A program made the position numbers and the translations under genes. A stretch of 64,000 nt of DNA from Staphylococcus sp. 17KM0847 (GTDB lineage: Bacteria > Bacillota > Bacilli > Staphylococcales > Staphylococcaceae), in the NCBI RefSeq assembly GCF_013463155.1, contig NZ_CP040781.1, positions 1,550,001 to 1,614,000 on the forward strand, read 5' to 3'. The notes below the pieces were generated by a model that did no database searches, was not told the origin of the DNA, and was given only the letters and a program-made list of their open reading frames with translations. This document shows positions 1 to 13,777 of the stretch, piece by piece. Within the stretch, counting starts at the first letter, position 1. Every line of letters begins with the position of its first letter.

Positions 1-784
1 AGTGTGCTCCAAACCAATGTTCAGACAATAACTCTTCAAACACTTCAACCGAAATATCTTTGCGTAGTTTACCATCAAAAGTAACAGAAATTGACCCCGT
101 TTCCTCAGATACAATAACAGTAAAAGCATCGGATACTTCTGAAATACCCACTGCTGCACGATGACGTGTACCTAAACTCTTAGCAATTTTAGGACTATCT
201 GACAAAGGTAAGTAACTTGCTGCTGTCGCAATCTTATCTCCTTGAATAATCATCGCACCATCATGTAATGGTGTATTCGGAATAAATACATTCGTCAAAA
301 GCTCTTGTGAAATATCTGAATGCATCGGAATCCCAGTTTCAATATAATCCTGTAATCCCGTTTCTTTTTCGAATACAATTAGTGCTCCTATACGACGCTT
401 CGCCATATATTGAACGGCTTTAGATACAGCTTCGACAAGTTTCGGTACTTCCTCTGAGGATGTCATTGTATAACGCTTAAATAAACTGCCTCGTCCCAAT
501 TGCTCCAAGGCACGTCTAATCTCAGGTTGGAAGATGACGATAATCGCCAAAAATCCCCACTGCATCACTAAATCAAACAATCTTGAAGTTGTTGTTAACT
601 GTAAATATTCACTTATGCCTTTACCGACAAGAATAAATAAAATTCCTTTTAATAATTGGATGGCTTTAGTACCTCTGAAAACTGTAATCAATAAATAGAT
701 CACATACCAAACAATTAATAAATCTAGAATACCAGTAATCACTTCAAGTGTACTTACATTTTCAAAGAGACTTGAAATTTGCAT
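1..784 (-). CDS. dacA: Diadenylate cyclase CdaA (DacA), 3' end cut by window edge
   Basis: Membrane enzyme that makes cyclic di-AMP from two ATP. Translation from the ATG at 784 gives 261 residues before the window edge; only about the last 8 residues seem to be missing, judged from the family's length of about 269. Hydrophobic segments fill residues 10-85, followed by the DAC domain with the DGA motif near 175-177 and RHR near 207-209, both catalytic signatures. The start is fixed by GGAGG seven bases upstream; a nearby ATG at 789 is out of frame. In staphylococci cdaR and glmM usually follow, which would lie outside the window. Confidence 0.95.
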   Translation of the reverse strand, partial: MQISSLFENVSTLEVITGILDLLIVWYVIYLLITVFRGTKAIQLLKGILFILVGKGISEYLQLTTTSRLFDLVMQWGFLAIIVIFQPEIRRALEQLGRGSLFKRYTMTSSEEVPKLVEAVSKAVQYMAKRRIGALIVFEKETGLQDYIETGIPMHSDISQELLTNVFIPNTPLHDGAMIIQGDKIATAASYLPLSDSPKIAKSLGTRHRAAVGISEVSDAFTVIVSEETGSISVTFDGKLRKDISVEVFEELLSEHWFGAH

Positions 785-865
785 AGCATCTCCTCCGGTA
801 ATCTATTCCCATAACCTTTATTATAACAAGGATCCACCTCAAATGTCATATATCAATTACACAGA

Positions 866-1771
866 TTATAATAATGTTTCTCCAAAAAATGAACCTAACA
901 GTGCAACAGCTTGCTCTGCTGTATAATTACCTTGATCTAATAAAGGATTCACCTCTACTAAATCCATAGATGTAATCAAACCAGATTGCTGAAGTAATTC
1001 TAAAGCATAATGACTTTCTCTATAAGTTAATCCCCCTAGTACTTTTGTCCCTGTTCCAGGTGTTTCATTAGGATCTAATGCATCAACATCTAATGATAAA
1101 TGAACACCATCTGTCCTATCTTTTAAGTAACTGATACTCTCTTGTATCACTTGCTTAATCCCTAATTCATCAATATCTGCTATTGTATACGTTTTAATAT
1201 TATGTTTCTTGATATATTGACGTTCTCCATAATCTAGGTCACGCATACCAATCAAAACAATTCGATCAGATGTGACTTTGGGTGCATAACCTCCTAAGTT
1301 TACAAGTGTCTCATCACCTTCACCAGCTAAAACACGTAATGACATACCATGAACATTACCCGTCGGTGATTCTTCTGGAATATTTAAATCACCGTGAGCA
1401 TCATACCAAATAACACCTAAAGATTGATAATGTTCGCACACACCAGAAATCGAACCAATTGCTAGAGAATGATCGCCCCCTAAAACTACTGGAAAATAGC
1501 CATTTTGAATACTTTTAGAAACTTTTGTCATAAGTACTTGACTATATGCCAAAATCTCATCATAAAAACGTAAACCCATTTGATGATTTTGAAACGTTTC
1601 AATTTCTACTCGAGGTACATCAATATTTCCACTGTCTATAACTTCATGACCAATACGTTTGAGTCTTGTTATAATTCCAGCATAACGTATTGCTTCTGGA
1701 CCCAAATCTACACCAAATTTTTGTTGTCCAAACATAACTGGCACACCAATCAGCTCTATTTTTTTATTCAT
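866..1771 (-). CDS. rocF: Arginase RocF
   Basis: Hydrolyses L-arginine to ornithine and urea with a binuclear manganese centre. The 301 residues starting at 1771 match usual arginase length. Metal-binding motifs are visible: GGDHS at 98-102, DAHGD at 124-128 and SLDVDALDP at 226-234. An in-frame upstream extension to 1870 exists, but the ATG at 1771 has an AAAGGGG site about 9 bases ahead and begins with the family's [11 protein letters not shown], so the shorter start is chosen. It lies between cdaA and the rRNA operon. Confidence 0.95.
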   Translation of the reverse strand: MNKKIELIGVPVMFGQQKFGVDLGPEAIRYAGIITRLKRIGHEVIDSGNIDVPRVEIETFQNHQMGLRFYDEILAYSQVLMTKVSKSIQNGYFPVVLGGDHSLAIGSISGVCEHYQSLGVIWYDAHGDLNIPEESPTGNVHGMSLRVLAGEGDETLVNLGGYAPKVTSDRIVLIGMRDLDYGERQYIKKHNIKTYTIADIDELGIKQVIQESISYLKDRTDGVHLSLDVDALDPNETPGTGTKVLGGLTYRESHYALELLQQSGLITSMDLVEVNPLLDQGNYTAEQAVALLGSFFGETLL

Positions 1772-1871
1772 ATGTATTAACCCCTTTAATTTCAATTTCG
1801 ACTCGATAAACCCCTTATTTTTATCAAGAGCCATATTATCAGAATAATTCACTACTTCTATTAAAAGCAAA

Positions 1872-2057
1872 TATTAGATAGAACGTGTCATTATCATACC
1901 TTATTAAAGGAAACATAATGAGCCTATGTATAATGATATATTAAAGTGACTTAAAATATATAAGGGGGATGGTCAAATCTAAATACTTCAAATAAAAGCG
2001 TTTATGAGTTCGAGCGAGGCCTGCAGGAAAGTGAGCCATCAAGAAACGATAGTACTG
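1872..2057. other. Intergenic segment without a recognisable gene
   Basis: No convincing ORF or known RNA was recognised between rocF and the tRNA array terminators. The part around 1990-2045 is noticeably richer in G and C than its surroundings (it contains GAGCGAGGCCTGCAGG) and sits just beyond a terminator-like hairpin. It could be a decayed gene, a small RNA or a genus-specific repeat. Confidence 0.4.
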
Positions 2058-2090
2058 AAAAAAGCGCACAACCCATCAAGATTGTACGCT
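2058..2090 (-). terminator. Second terminator downstream of tRNA array
   Basis: On the minus strand AGCGTACAAT pairs with GTTGTGCGCT over a short loop and is followed by a T run. It lies about 130 bases beyond the last tRNA and probably backs up the terminator at 2186-2217. Confidence 0.65.
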
Positions 2091-2185
2091 TCGGCATGCC
2101 TAGCTATTTCTACGTATATGAAATTATCATAAAAATAAAATGAGGTACTTTTAATGATCTATCCACCACAGAAAATGGACAGCCC

Positions 2186-2217
2186 CAAAAAACCCTACCT
2201 CGATTGAGATAGGGTTT
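2186..2217 (-). terminator. Terminator of the rrn-tRNA operon
   Basis: On the minus strand AAACCCTATCTC pairs with GAGGTAGGGTTT around a four-base loop, then T residues follow. It begins a few bases after tRNA-Lys, as expected for the end of the rRNA-tRNA transcript. Confidence 0.85.
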
Positions 2218-2222
2218 ACAAG

Positions 2223-2295
2223 TGAGCCATAGAGGATTCGAACCTCTGACCCTCTGATTAAAAGTCAGATGCTCTACCAACTGAGCTAATGGCTC
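2223..2295 (-). tRNA. tRNA-Lys (UUU)
   Basis: 73-base cloverleaf; the acceptor stem GAGCCAT pairs with ATGGCTC, the T arm has GGTTCGAAT, and the anticodon loop CTTTTAA gives UUU. Last tRNA of the array; CCA is not encoded. Confidence 0.96.
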
Positions 2296-2301
2296 ATATG
2301 G

Positions 2302-2373
2302 CTGGGCTAGCTGGATTCGAACCAGCGAGTGACGGAGTCAAAGTCCGTTGCCTTACCGCTTGGCTATAGCCCA
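2302..2373 (-). tRNA. tRNA-Gln (UUG)
   Basis: 72-base cloverleaf; acceptor TGGGCTA pairs with TAGCCCA, and anticodon loop CTTTGAC gives UUG. CCA is encoded directly after it (2299-2301). Confidence 0.96.
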
Positions 2374-2380
2374 AAGATGG

Positions 2381-2461
2381 TGGAGGGGGGCAGATTCGAA
2401 CTGCCGAACCCGAAGGAGCGGATTTACAGTCCGCCGCGTTTAGCCACTTCGCTACCCCTCC
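2381..2461 (-). tRNA. tRNA-Tyr (GUA)
   Basis: 81-base tRNA with the long variable arm expected for bacterial tRNA-Tyr. Acceptor GGAGGGG; anticodon loop CTGTAAA gives GUA. CCA is encoded (2378-2380). Confidence 0.96.
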
Positions 2462-2480
2462 AGCTATTCAACTAAAATGG

Positions 2481-2553
2481 TGGAGAATGACGGGTTCGAA
2501 CCGCCGACCCTCTGCTTGTAAGGCAGATGCTCTCCCAGCTGAGCTAATTCTCC
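2481..2553 (-). tRNA. tRNA-Val (UAC)
   Basis: 73-base cloverleaf; acceptor GGAGAAT pairs with ATTCTCC, and anticodon loop CTTACAA gives UAC. CCA is encoded (2478-2480). Confidence 0.95.
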
Positions 2554-2563
2554 AAATTAATAA

Positions 2564-2635
2564 TGACCCCTACGGGACTCGAACCCGTGTTACCGCCGTG
2601 AAAGGGCGGTGTCTTAACCGCTTGACCAAGGGGCC
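2564..2635 (-). tRNA. tRNA-Glu (UUC)
   Basis: 72-base cloverleaf; acceptor GGCCCCT, anticodon loop CTTTCAC gives UUC. No CCA is encoded. Confidence 0.95.
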
Positions 2636-2641
2636 ATATGG

Positions 2642-2713
2642 CTCCACAGGTAGGACTCGAACCTACGACCGATCGGTTAACAGCCGATAGCTCTACCACT
2701 GAGCTACTGTGGA
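2642..2713 (-). tRNA. tRNA-Asn (GUU)
   Basis: 72-base cloverleaf; acceptor TCCACAG pairs with CTGTGGA, anticodon loop CTGTTAA gives GUU, and CCA is encoded (2639-2641). First tRNA after 5S rRNA in the transcript. Confidence 0.96.
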
Positions 2714-2725
2714 ATAATAAAAGAA

Positions 2726-2840
2726 ACCTGGCACCGTCCTACTCTTGCGGAACGTAAGTCCGACTACCATCGGCGCTAAAGAGCTTAACTACTGTGTTCG
2801 GCATGGGAACAGGTGTGACCTCTTTGCCATAGGCACCAGA
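2726..2840 (-). rRNA. rrf: 5S ribosomal RNA
   Basis: About 115 bases, recognised from the 5' end TCTGGTGCCT, the internal CCGAACACAG region and a 3' end pairing back with the 5' end. It lies between 23S and tRNA-Asn. Ends are good to a few bases. Confidence 0.95.
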
Positions 2841-2851
2841 TAAAAGAATGT

Positions 2852-2881
2852 TATACATTCAAAACTAGATTGTAAGTATAA
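2852..2881 (-). repeat. 23S processing stem, 3' arm
   Basis: This segment is nearly the reverse complement of 5971-5999 on the other side of 23S (shared core CTAGTTTT, CAATGTA/TACATTC). The two arms would pair in the precursor to form the long stem normally cut by RNase III. Confidence 0.7.
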
Positions 2882-2913
2882 AAGTTTCACAAGAGAAACC
2901 GAAAGAATAAAAA

Positions 2914-7648
<4,735 letters not shown>

Positions 7649-7724
7649 AGAAGTAAGCTTGATATAGCTCGTTTGATTGTTTAAGTCAATCACTCTCGAA
7701 AGTACTATCGTTAGTACTCAATTT

Positions 7725-7766
7725 ATCGGAATTAACGTTGACATATTGTCATTCAGTTTTCAATGT
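7725..7766 (-). repeat. 16S processing stem, 5' arm
   Basis: The sequence here is close to the reverse complement of 6022-6058 in the spacer (shared core CAATATGTCA, CGTTAAT). The arms bracket 16S and would form the RNase III stem of the pre-rRNA. Confidence 0.75.
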
Positions 7767-7912
7767 TCATATCATCATCTCTTGCATTTTTTAACATTGC
7801 AAAGACTTTTATAATCATAAGCTATTTACTATTTCGTTTCAATAGTAAGTTTTACACTTTCAGAAGCGAAATGTTTTAACTTTTCGTTCGCACTTATTAA
7901 CACGACTTTGTT

Positions 7913-7941
7913 ATCATAACAACTTCTAAGTTTGTTGTCAA
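7913..7941 (-). promoter_or_regulatory. rrn operon promoter (SigA type)
   Basis: On the minus strand a perfect TTGACA (7936-7941) is separated by 17 bases from TATGAT (7913-7918), about 260 bases upstream of mature 16S. The DNA upstream of the -35 is strongly A/T rich, like an UP element. The rest of 7649-8178 shows only leader sequence and no gene. Confidence 0.85.
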
Positions 7942-8082
7942 TAAAAAATAAAATATTTTTTAGATTTCCATATTTTATTCATGTAAGCTTTGGCTCACAA
8001 GAAAACATTCTAATACCTATTCACAGAAAATGCAATACTTTTTTTCATTTTTTTAATTTAATATTACCGATCTTAAAGAATA

Positions 8083-8120
8083 GGGATAAAACAACTAAGA
8101 AACGATAATTGTTTCATCCC
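8083..8120 (-). terminator. Possible terminator of the Mrp/SalA gene
   Basis: Minus-strand inverted repeat GGGATGAAAC / GTTTTATCCC, about 60 bases after the stop codon. The following T run is poor, so termination is only probable. Confidence 0.45.
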
Positions 8121-8178
8121 AACAAGAAAAATGCACTCAAAAAAACTTGAATCTATATCTTTTTATACGAATACTTTT

Positions 8179-9243
8179 TTAGTTTGATGTTTTTTCAATA
8201 ATTTTTTTGGCAATATCTCGATAGATTTTTCCAAGCTTATCTTCAGGTTGATAAATAGATGGTGCAAAATCAACAGGTTTCCATGAAGGTTGTTCTAACG
8301 GCAATTGCCCTAGTAAGTCTGTTTGTAGTTCATCCGCTAGTTTTTGCCCCCCGCCTTGACCAAACACATATTCTTTATTTCCTGTTTCTTTACTTTCAAA
8401 ATACGACATATTCTCTATTACACCTAAAATCGAATGCTCCGTATGTTTGGCCATTGCACCAGCACGTGCTGCTACAAATGCTGCTGTTGGATGAGGCGTT
8501 GTGACAATGACTTCTTTACTAGACGGTAGCATTGTATGTACATCTAGTGCCACATCTCCTGTTCCAGGTGGTAAATCTAGGATAAGATAATCCAAATCCC
8601 CCCATTTTACATCAGTGAAAAAGTTTGTCAGCATCTTACCTAGCATAGGTCCACGCCAAATGACAGGTGCATTTTCTTCAACAAAGAACGCCATAGAAAT
8701 AACTTTAACCCCGTGACGTTCAACTGGGACAACTGACTTCCCTTCAATACCAGGTTTTTCATCTATACCCATCATATCGGGCACACTGAAACCATATATA
8801 TCAGCATCAATAAGCCCTACACGTTTTCCTTCTCGTGCGAGAGAAACAGCTAAATTTACAGCTACTGTAGACTTGCCGACCCCTCCCTTACCAGACGCTA
8901 TGGCAATAAACTCTAAATCATTACCTTGTGCTATAAATTGTTCGATCGTCTGCTGTTCTTCTTCTTTGTTGCCACGATACTTTTCAACAACTTCTTCTGG
9001 TAACGCTTCAAATCGAATACCAACTGTTTTAGCACCATTTTCTTTTAATTTTTCAACAATTGCCATTTGTAAGTCGAGTTGTGTTTGTCCGCCAAGTTGT
9101 GCCATCGCAACTTTGACACTCACATGTTCTTTCTCTTCTTTTACCGAAACTTCTATAACACCACCTGTTTCACTTAATGGCACATTAATAATTGGATCAT
9201 TGATTTCTCCCACTAGTGCTTTAACTTGCTCTATTGTTAACAC
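8179..9243 (-). CDS. Mrp/NBP35-family P-loop ATPase (SalA/ApbC-like)
   Basis: 354-residue cytosolic ParA-like ATPase. Residues 1-85 form the MIP18/DUF59-like domain; the Walker A motif GKGGVGKST is at 118-126 and the family segment LDLPPGTGD follows. Such proteins carry Fe-S clusters (ApbC/Mrp) or act as regulators (Bacillus SalA). The CxxC pair that Mrp proteins use to bind the cluster, expected after ENMSYF, is absent here; the segment reads ESKETGNKEY, as I recall for SalA. The start is GTG, with AGGAGAGG six bases ahead. Its role (Fe-S transfer or regulation) is therefore open. Confidence 0.88.
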   Translation of the reverse strand: MLTIEQVKALVGEINDPIINVPLSETGGVIEVSVKEEKEHVSVKVAMAQLGGQTQLDLQMAIVEKLKENGAKTVGIRFEALPEEVVEKYRGNKEEEQQTIEQFIAQGNDLEFIAIASGKGGVGKSTVAVNLAVSLAREGKRVGLIDADIYGFSVPDMMGIDEKPGIEGKSVVPVERHGVKVISMAFFVEENAPVIWRGPMLGKMLTNFFTDVKWGDLDYLILDLPPGTGDVALDVHTMLPSSKEVIVTTPHPTAAFVAARAGAMAKHTEHSILGVIENMSYFESKETGNKEYVFGQGGGQKLADELQTDLLGQLPLEQPSWKPVDFAPSIYQPEDKLGKIYRDIAKKIIEKTSN

Positions 9244-9326
9244 GAATGACCTCTCCTTTTATACACATTTGTTTATAGTTTAACAAAATACCTGATGATT
9301 GCATAAGGTAAAAACCCTTATTTTTC

Positions 9327-9370
9327 TAAAAAAGCCCCCTACTCAAACAATAACACTGAGTCAGAGGACT
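9327..9370 (-). terminator. Terminator of the DHA2 efflux gene
   Basis: On the minus strand CCTCTGACTCA pairs with TGAGTAGGGGG (with G-U pairs) and is followed by CTTTTTT, about 85 bases after the stop at 9453. Confidence 0.75.
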
Positions 9371-9452
9371 TTTCCTATACTAGAATATATAATGTCTAGC
9401 GCTGTAATATTGAAAACGCTTCTATCATATATCACTAGTAGTTATTTATAAA

Positions 9453-10907
9453 TTATGCTCTTCTCACATAATTTTGTTGATAATCTTTTGGTTTTTTACC
9501 ACGATCATAAATGAAAAAGCTTAAAATAAAACCAACCAAGACAAAAGCAGAAGTAACGTAAAAAGCTAAGTTTACACCACTAGCCATCGCTTCACGTGCA
9601 ACTAAACTGCTTGACAGTGTAGTCGAAGGAGTATACAGCATTGCACCAATTGACATCATCGTTACCATTAATGCTGTACCCATAGATCCTGAAATAGTTC
9701 GTAAAGCATTCATAATGGCTGTACCATGAGAAACCATACTATTTGTTAATGAGTTAATACCCGCTGTATTTAATGGCATCATCAACAAGGAAACTGAAAA
9801 TAATCTTAGAGTATAGACAACAATAACATAAATATATGAAGTATGTGCTGTAAGCTGTGCCATCATAATGGTAGAGATGAGCAATAATGCAAACCCTGGA
9901 ATGACAAGAACGCGTGCACCTACTTTGTCATACAAACGTCCTGTAATAACAGACATCATACCATTAATTAATGCTCCTGGTAAGATGACTAAGCCTGAAA
10001 GCATAGCCGATAAGCCCAAGGAATTTTGGACATAAAGTGGGATGAGCAAAGCAGGGCCCACCATAGACGTAAAGACAATCATTGATGCGACAGATGTTAA
10101 CGCAAACGTACGCGTTTTAAACGCATGAAGATTTAAAATCGGATTATCAATTTTTAATTGACGTAAAATAAACATTCCCACAATAACTAGACTGACAGCT
10201 AAACTCACAAATACCGTTGGGTGGTGAAAACCTTGTGATCCTGCCATGCTGAATGAATAGAGCATTAAACCAAAGCCGATGGTTGATAAGACAACAGAAG
10301 CTTTATCTAACTTAACTTCTTTAATTTGACTAAAATTTTGCATATATATCATTCCAAATATATAACCAATAATCGCAACAATAACGACTACAAGTAAAGG
10401 TGCTCTCCATGAAAAATGATCAACTAAAACACCTGAAAGTGTCGGTCCAATCGCAGGCGCAAACTGTATAACAAGACCTGAAAGCCCCATCGCAAATCCT
10501 CGACGATCTTTAGGAAACAATGAAAACATAGTAAACTGACTTAATGGTAAAATAACACCTGCTCCCATGGCTTGAATAACACGCGCCAACATAAGTACAA
10601 AAAAATTAGGTGCTATAGCAGCTGTAATAGATCCGACTAAAAACGCCCCCATCGCAAGTAAATATAATTTACGCGTGGGGATACGATCCATAAAATAAGC
10701 TGTCAATGGAATCATAATACCATTAACGAGCATAAAACCAGTCACTAACCATTGAGATGTATTTTCATCGATATTTAGCCCTTTCATAATCGCCGGTAAA
10801 GCTGTATTCAATAATGTTTGATTCAAGATGGCTATAAAGGCACTGACGAGCATAACCGCAACAATGATATTGCGCTGCTCGCGTGTCACCTGAATACCTG
10901 ATGTCAT
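9453..10907 (-). CDS. MFS drug efflux transporter, DHA2 (EmrB/QacA/LmrB) family
   Basis: Integral membrane proton antiporter of 484 residues with about 14 hydrophobic helices. The family signature around residues 95-110 (LMLARVIQAMGAG, motif A/C region) is visible. It probably exports hydrophobic drugs; the substrate cannot be told. Two in-frame ATGs exist (10913 and 10907). GAGGAGG touches the first and is six bases from the second, so the second is used. It follows sdrM and sepA in the same direction, 159 bases downstream; this trio matches the arrangement I recall for S. aureus. Confidence 0.85.
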   Translation of the reverse strand: MTSGIQVTREQRNIIVAVMLVSAFIAILNQTLLNTALPAIMKGLNIDENTSQWLVTGFMLVNGIMIPLTAYFMDRIPTRKLYLLAMGAFLVGSITAAIAPNFFVLMLARVIQAMGAGVILPLSQFTMFSLFPKDRRGFAMGLSGLVIQFAPAIGPTLSGVLVDHFSWRAPLLVVVIVAIIGYIFGMIYMQNFSQIKEVKLDKASVVLSTIGFGLMLYSFSMAGSQGFHHPTVFVSLAVSLVIVGMFILRQLKIDNPILNLHAFKTRTFALTSVASMIVFTSMVGPALLIPLYVQNSLGLSAMLSGLVILPGALINGMMSVITGRLYDKVGARVLVIPGFALLLISTIMMAQLTAHTSYIYVIVVYTLRLFSVSLLMMPLNTAGINSLTNSMVSHGTAIMNALRTISGSMGTALMVTMMSIGAMLYTPSTTLSSSLVAREAMASGVNLAFYVTSAFVLVGFILSFFIYDRGKKPKDYQQNYVRRA

Positions 10908-11066
10908 AAACATCCTCCTCTACCTTTTAATCATTTCTACATTCTACGACTAAAAGGTTAGCTTAGCAAATCATTTACATTATTTTAAAATTGCTCACTC
11001 TAGTGATATTTATATAAAAGGTGATTTTCTCTCATTCTCCCCTAAAACCCAAATTGATGACTATCA

Positions 11067-11522
11067 TTATAAGTGTTTATTTAAATTTTTAGAGTTAGGA
11101 TAAAATATTTCTTTGCATAGGTATAAAAAAGCAATAATCAGCATAATGACCCAGTAATCAATTTGAATCTTGTCATAATGAATATGAATCATAAAGAAAA
11201 AAAGAATCACCATGAGTGTATACGTTATTAAATGGAATGTTATACCTTGAAAATATGGATTCGTTGCTAATTTTTTTCGAAAAACATCCATGATAAATTC
11301 AATACAAAAAATCAAAAAATATCCCAGTATGATATAGCTACCATAATATAACAAATTATCGTAAAACCCTTGATTGTATTCGAAAGTTCCTAAATTAAGC
11401 ATAATCAAAATACGACTTACACCATATAAACCCAAAGCTAATACAACTAAAAATAGTGCACCAGATACGATAAAAATAGAGAGTACAACTAATAAGGAAA
11501 TCCAATTAAAATTACCTCTCAC
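11067..11522 (-). CDS. sepA: SepA-type multidrug efflux protein
   Basis: Small membrane protein of 151 residues with four strong hydrophobic segments (about 8-35, 55-80, 90-115, 120-140) and charged ends. SepA of S. aureus is a four-helix protein of about 157 residues linked to antiseptic resistance and sits next to sdrM, as here. Naming rests on length, topology and context. Start is GTG with GGAGGG six bases upstream; the gene begins 39 bases after the sdrM stop, so they are probably cotranscribed. Confidence 0.75.
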   Translation of the reverse strand: MRGNFNWISLLVVLSIFIVSGALFLVVLALGLYGVSRILIMLNLGTFEYNQGFYDNLLYYGSYIILGYFLIFCIEFIMDVFRKKLATNPYFQGITFHLITYTLMVILFFFMIHIHYDKIQIDYWVIMLIIAFLYLCKEIFYPNSKNLNKHL

Positions 11523-11561
11523 TATGTTCCCTCCATTCCTATCGTTGATTGCTCAAACCAT

Positions 11562-12890
11562 CTAAAGTCCATGTACATCAATACGTCTTAGCCAAATAAA
11601 TATTAATCCCATAATAATGACCATACTTGCTATCATCACATTTTGAATCGGCCATTTTATAAATTCGAGGTGCCATGCATAAATAACACCAATCATTGCT
11701 GATCCAGATGCATTCCCGAGGTTACGTGTTAGTGTAAATAACGATACCATTTTCTTCATTTGGTTTGTTAATGAATGCTCTTGTACAATCACACTGTCTT
11801 TTGTATATACCACACCAAAGCTCATTCCTACACAGAATAATACAATCGCTATACTATATATGTGACTTGGCATCACATAAACCATTAAACTCCCGACACC
11901 TATAAGGGTAAAAGCCAACATATAGATGCGGTATAAAGATAGACGTGCTTCAATTTTATCCAATGTAAAATTAATAATAAGCCATCCTACTGTTAACGGG
12001 AAAATAATCAATCCGCTTTGTAAAGGGGTTAAACCTACATAATCTTGCAAATAAGTCGGTACAAAAACGTTAAATCCAATCAGCATGAATGCAGTAAAAA
12101 AATCAGTAAAAAAGACACGAATCATAATGGGTTGAAAAGATTGTGTGGGTATAAAAGATGTATGCCTTTTCTGAGAATAACGCCAGAGCCATACACTACA
12201 TACTAATACCAAAACACCTATTAATAGACTAAATAGTATCGAAAGTCTTCCAACAACAACCAACATCAATCCTATAATGACTAAATAAAAAAACAACATC
12301 CCTTTATAATCAAATGCGTGTTTAACCGTTGTTTCATTATCAAAGTGATATGCATATAATACGAATACAGCTGCAACGACACCAATCGGTATATTAATAA
12401 AGAATAGCCAGTGCCACGTTGTCACTTCTAATATAAAGCCACCTAAAAATGGTCCTAGAATACTTGAAATTCCCCATACACTCCCCACAATTCCCATGAC
12501 CTTATAACGAAAAGGGATATTAAAAGCAAGTTTGGGAACAATTTGTGCAAGAGACATATTAACACCTGCACCAACACCTTGAATAAAACGAGCGAATATA
12601 AGCATTCCAAAAGTCGTACTCACTCCTGATAGTAAACTACCACTCACAAATAATATTAATCCTAAAATTGTAATATAAATGACTCTTACACGGGCCATCA
12701 ATTCACTTAATATCGGAATGACGAGTACAATACCAATGAAATAAGCTGTGAATACAAATGAAACGGGCCATATTGCATTCAAATCATCCCTCATTGTTGG
12801 TAATGCTAATGATACAATAGACGTTTCTATTGCAGACATAAACATAATGAGCACAAGTGACACAATCACACTTATATTTTTAAACGTCAT
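11562..12890 (-). CDS. sdrM: SdrM-type MFS multidrug efflux transporter
   Basis: 442-residue DHA2-like transporter with some 12-14 helices; the N-terminus carries the conserved ETSIVSLALPTM segment near residues 17-28, and ARFIQGVGAG lies near 95. S. aureus SdrM (about 447 residues) exports norfloxacin, acriflavine and ethidium; the assignment comes from family, length and its place ahead of sepA. The start ATG has AAGGAAGG seven bases upstream. It is the first gene of a probable sdrM-sepA-MFS unit. Confidence 0.8.
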   Translation of the reverse strand: MTFKNISVIVSLVLIMFMSAIETSIVSLALPTMRDDLNAIWPVSFVFTAYFIGIVLVIPILSELMARVRVIYITILGLILFVSGSLLSGVSTTFGMLIFARFIQGVGAGVNMSLAQIVPKLAFNIPFRYKVMGIVGSVWGISSILGPFLGGFILEVTTWHWLFFINIPIGVVAAVFVLYAYHFDNETTVKHAFDYKGMLFFYLVIIGLMLVVVGRLSILFSLLIGVLVLVCSVWLWRYSQKRHTSFIPTQSFQPIMIRVFFTDFFTAFMLIGFNVFVPTYLQDYVGLTPLQSGLIIFPLTVGWLIINFTLDKIEARLSLYRIYMLAFTLIGVGSLMVYVMPSHIYSIAIVLFCVGMSFGVVYTKDSVIVQEHSLTNQMKKMVSLFTLTRNLGNASGSAMIGVIYAWHLEFIKWPIQNVMIASMVIIMGLIFIWLRRIDVHGL

Positions 12891-12996
12891 ATAACAACAC
12901 CTTCCTTACTTCATTGAATATCACTGGTGATTACCCAATAGGTATTTCAGTTATTTTTTTATTTAACTGATCTCATATTGTGTCCATTCCAACAAA

Positions 12997-13032
12997 GGCT
13001 AGGGTTCATCTTATTACAATGAAGTCCTAGCC
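12997..13032 (-). terminator. Terminator after the hemolysin III gene
   Basis: GGCTAGG / CCTAGCC inverted repeat with a 22-base loop, about 30 bases beyond the hemolysin III stop. The T run is short. Confidence 0.6.
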
Positions 13033-13064
13033 TAAGCTTACATATTTAACAATAGCGAACAAGA

Positions 13065-13766
13065 TTACACTTGCATAAAATATAAAATACCTACAAAGTG
13101 AAATAACGATGCAATTAATATAAAAATATGCCAAATCATATGAAAGTAGGGGCGATTTTTTTGTGCATAAAACCATGCACCGATAGTATATGAAATACCA
13201 CCTAACAAAATAAAGATAAGGAACCACCATAATCCTTTACTTATAATAATGGGTAAATAAATAATACCAACCCACCCCATTAATAAATAAATCAATAAAC
13301 TCAATTTAGAGTTCACCTTTGTAGCAATAGCCTTATATAAAATCCCCCAAATTGTTGTCCCCCATAAAACAACCATTATCGACCAACCAAGCCAACCACC
13401 AACAAGTACTAATGATACAGGTGTATAAGTTCCAGTTATTGCCACATAGATCATACTGTGATCGATAATTCTCATAACATATTTATGTGGTGATGCTTGT
13501 TGCATAGTATGGTAAACGGTAGAAGACATGAACATTAAAAATAAGCTAATGACAAATATAGAAACGCCCACTGACATTAGAACACCGGACGATGCATAGC
13601 TATAAACCGCTGCATATGGTAGAGCAATAAGCATTAATAACGCTGCTACACCATGTGATACAGAATTTCCTATTTCCTCTCCAAAAGTTAATGGATTGAT
13701 ATCTTTAAATGTTTCTAGTGCTGTTTTCTTTTTAACTTTTACGCGCTCAGCTCTCACTTCAGTCAT
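13065..13766 (-). CDS. Hemolysin III family membrane protein (PAQR-like, YplQ/YqfA)
   Basis: 233 residues with seven predicted membrane helices. The family's metal-site segments are present: SSTVYHTMQQ near 80-90, DHSMIYVAITGTYTP near 100-115, and two late histidines in HMIWHIFILIASLFHF near 207-223. Members are related to PAQR receptors; haemolysis was reported for the Bacillus cereus protein, but the physiological role is mostly unknown. It follows the uridylyltransferase gene after 11 bases, so both probably share one transcript. Confidence 0.85.
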   Translation of the reverse strand: MTEVRAERVKVKKKTALETFKDINPLTFGEEIGNSVSHGVAALLMLIALPYAAVYSYASSGVLMSVGVSIFVISLFLMFMSSTVYHTMQQASPHKYVMRIIDHSMIYVAITGTYTPVSLVLVGGWLGWSIMVVLWGTTIWGILYKAIATKVNSKLSLLIYLLMGWVGIIYLPIIISKGLWWFLIFILLGGISYTIGAWFYAQKNRPYFHMIWHIFILIASLFHFVGILYFMQV

Positions 13767-13777
13767 ATAGCCAACCC

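Noticed and set aside
13027..13230. 67-codon minus-strand frame near the hemolysin III gene
   Set aside because: It overlaps the gene's 3' part in another frame and includes its terminator; a shadow frame.
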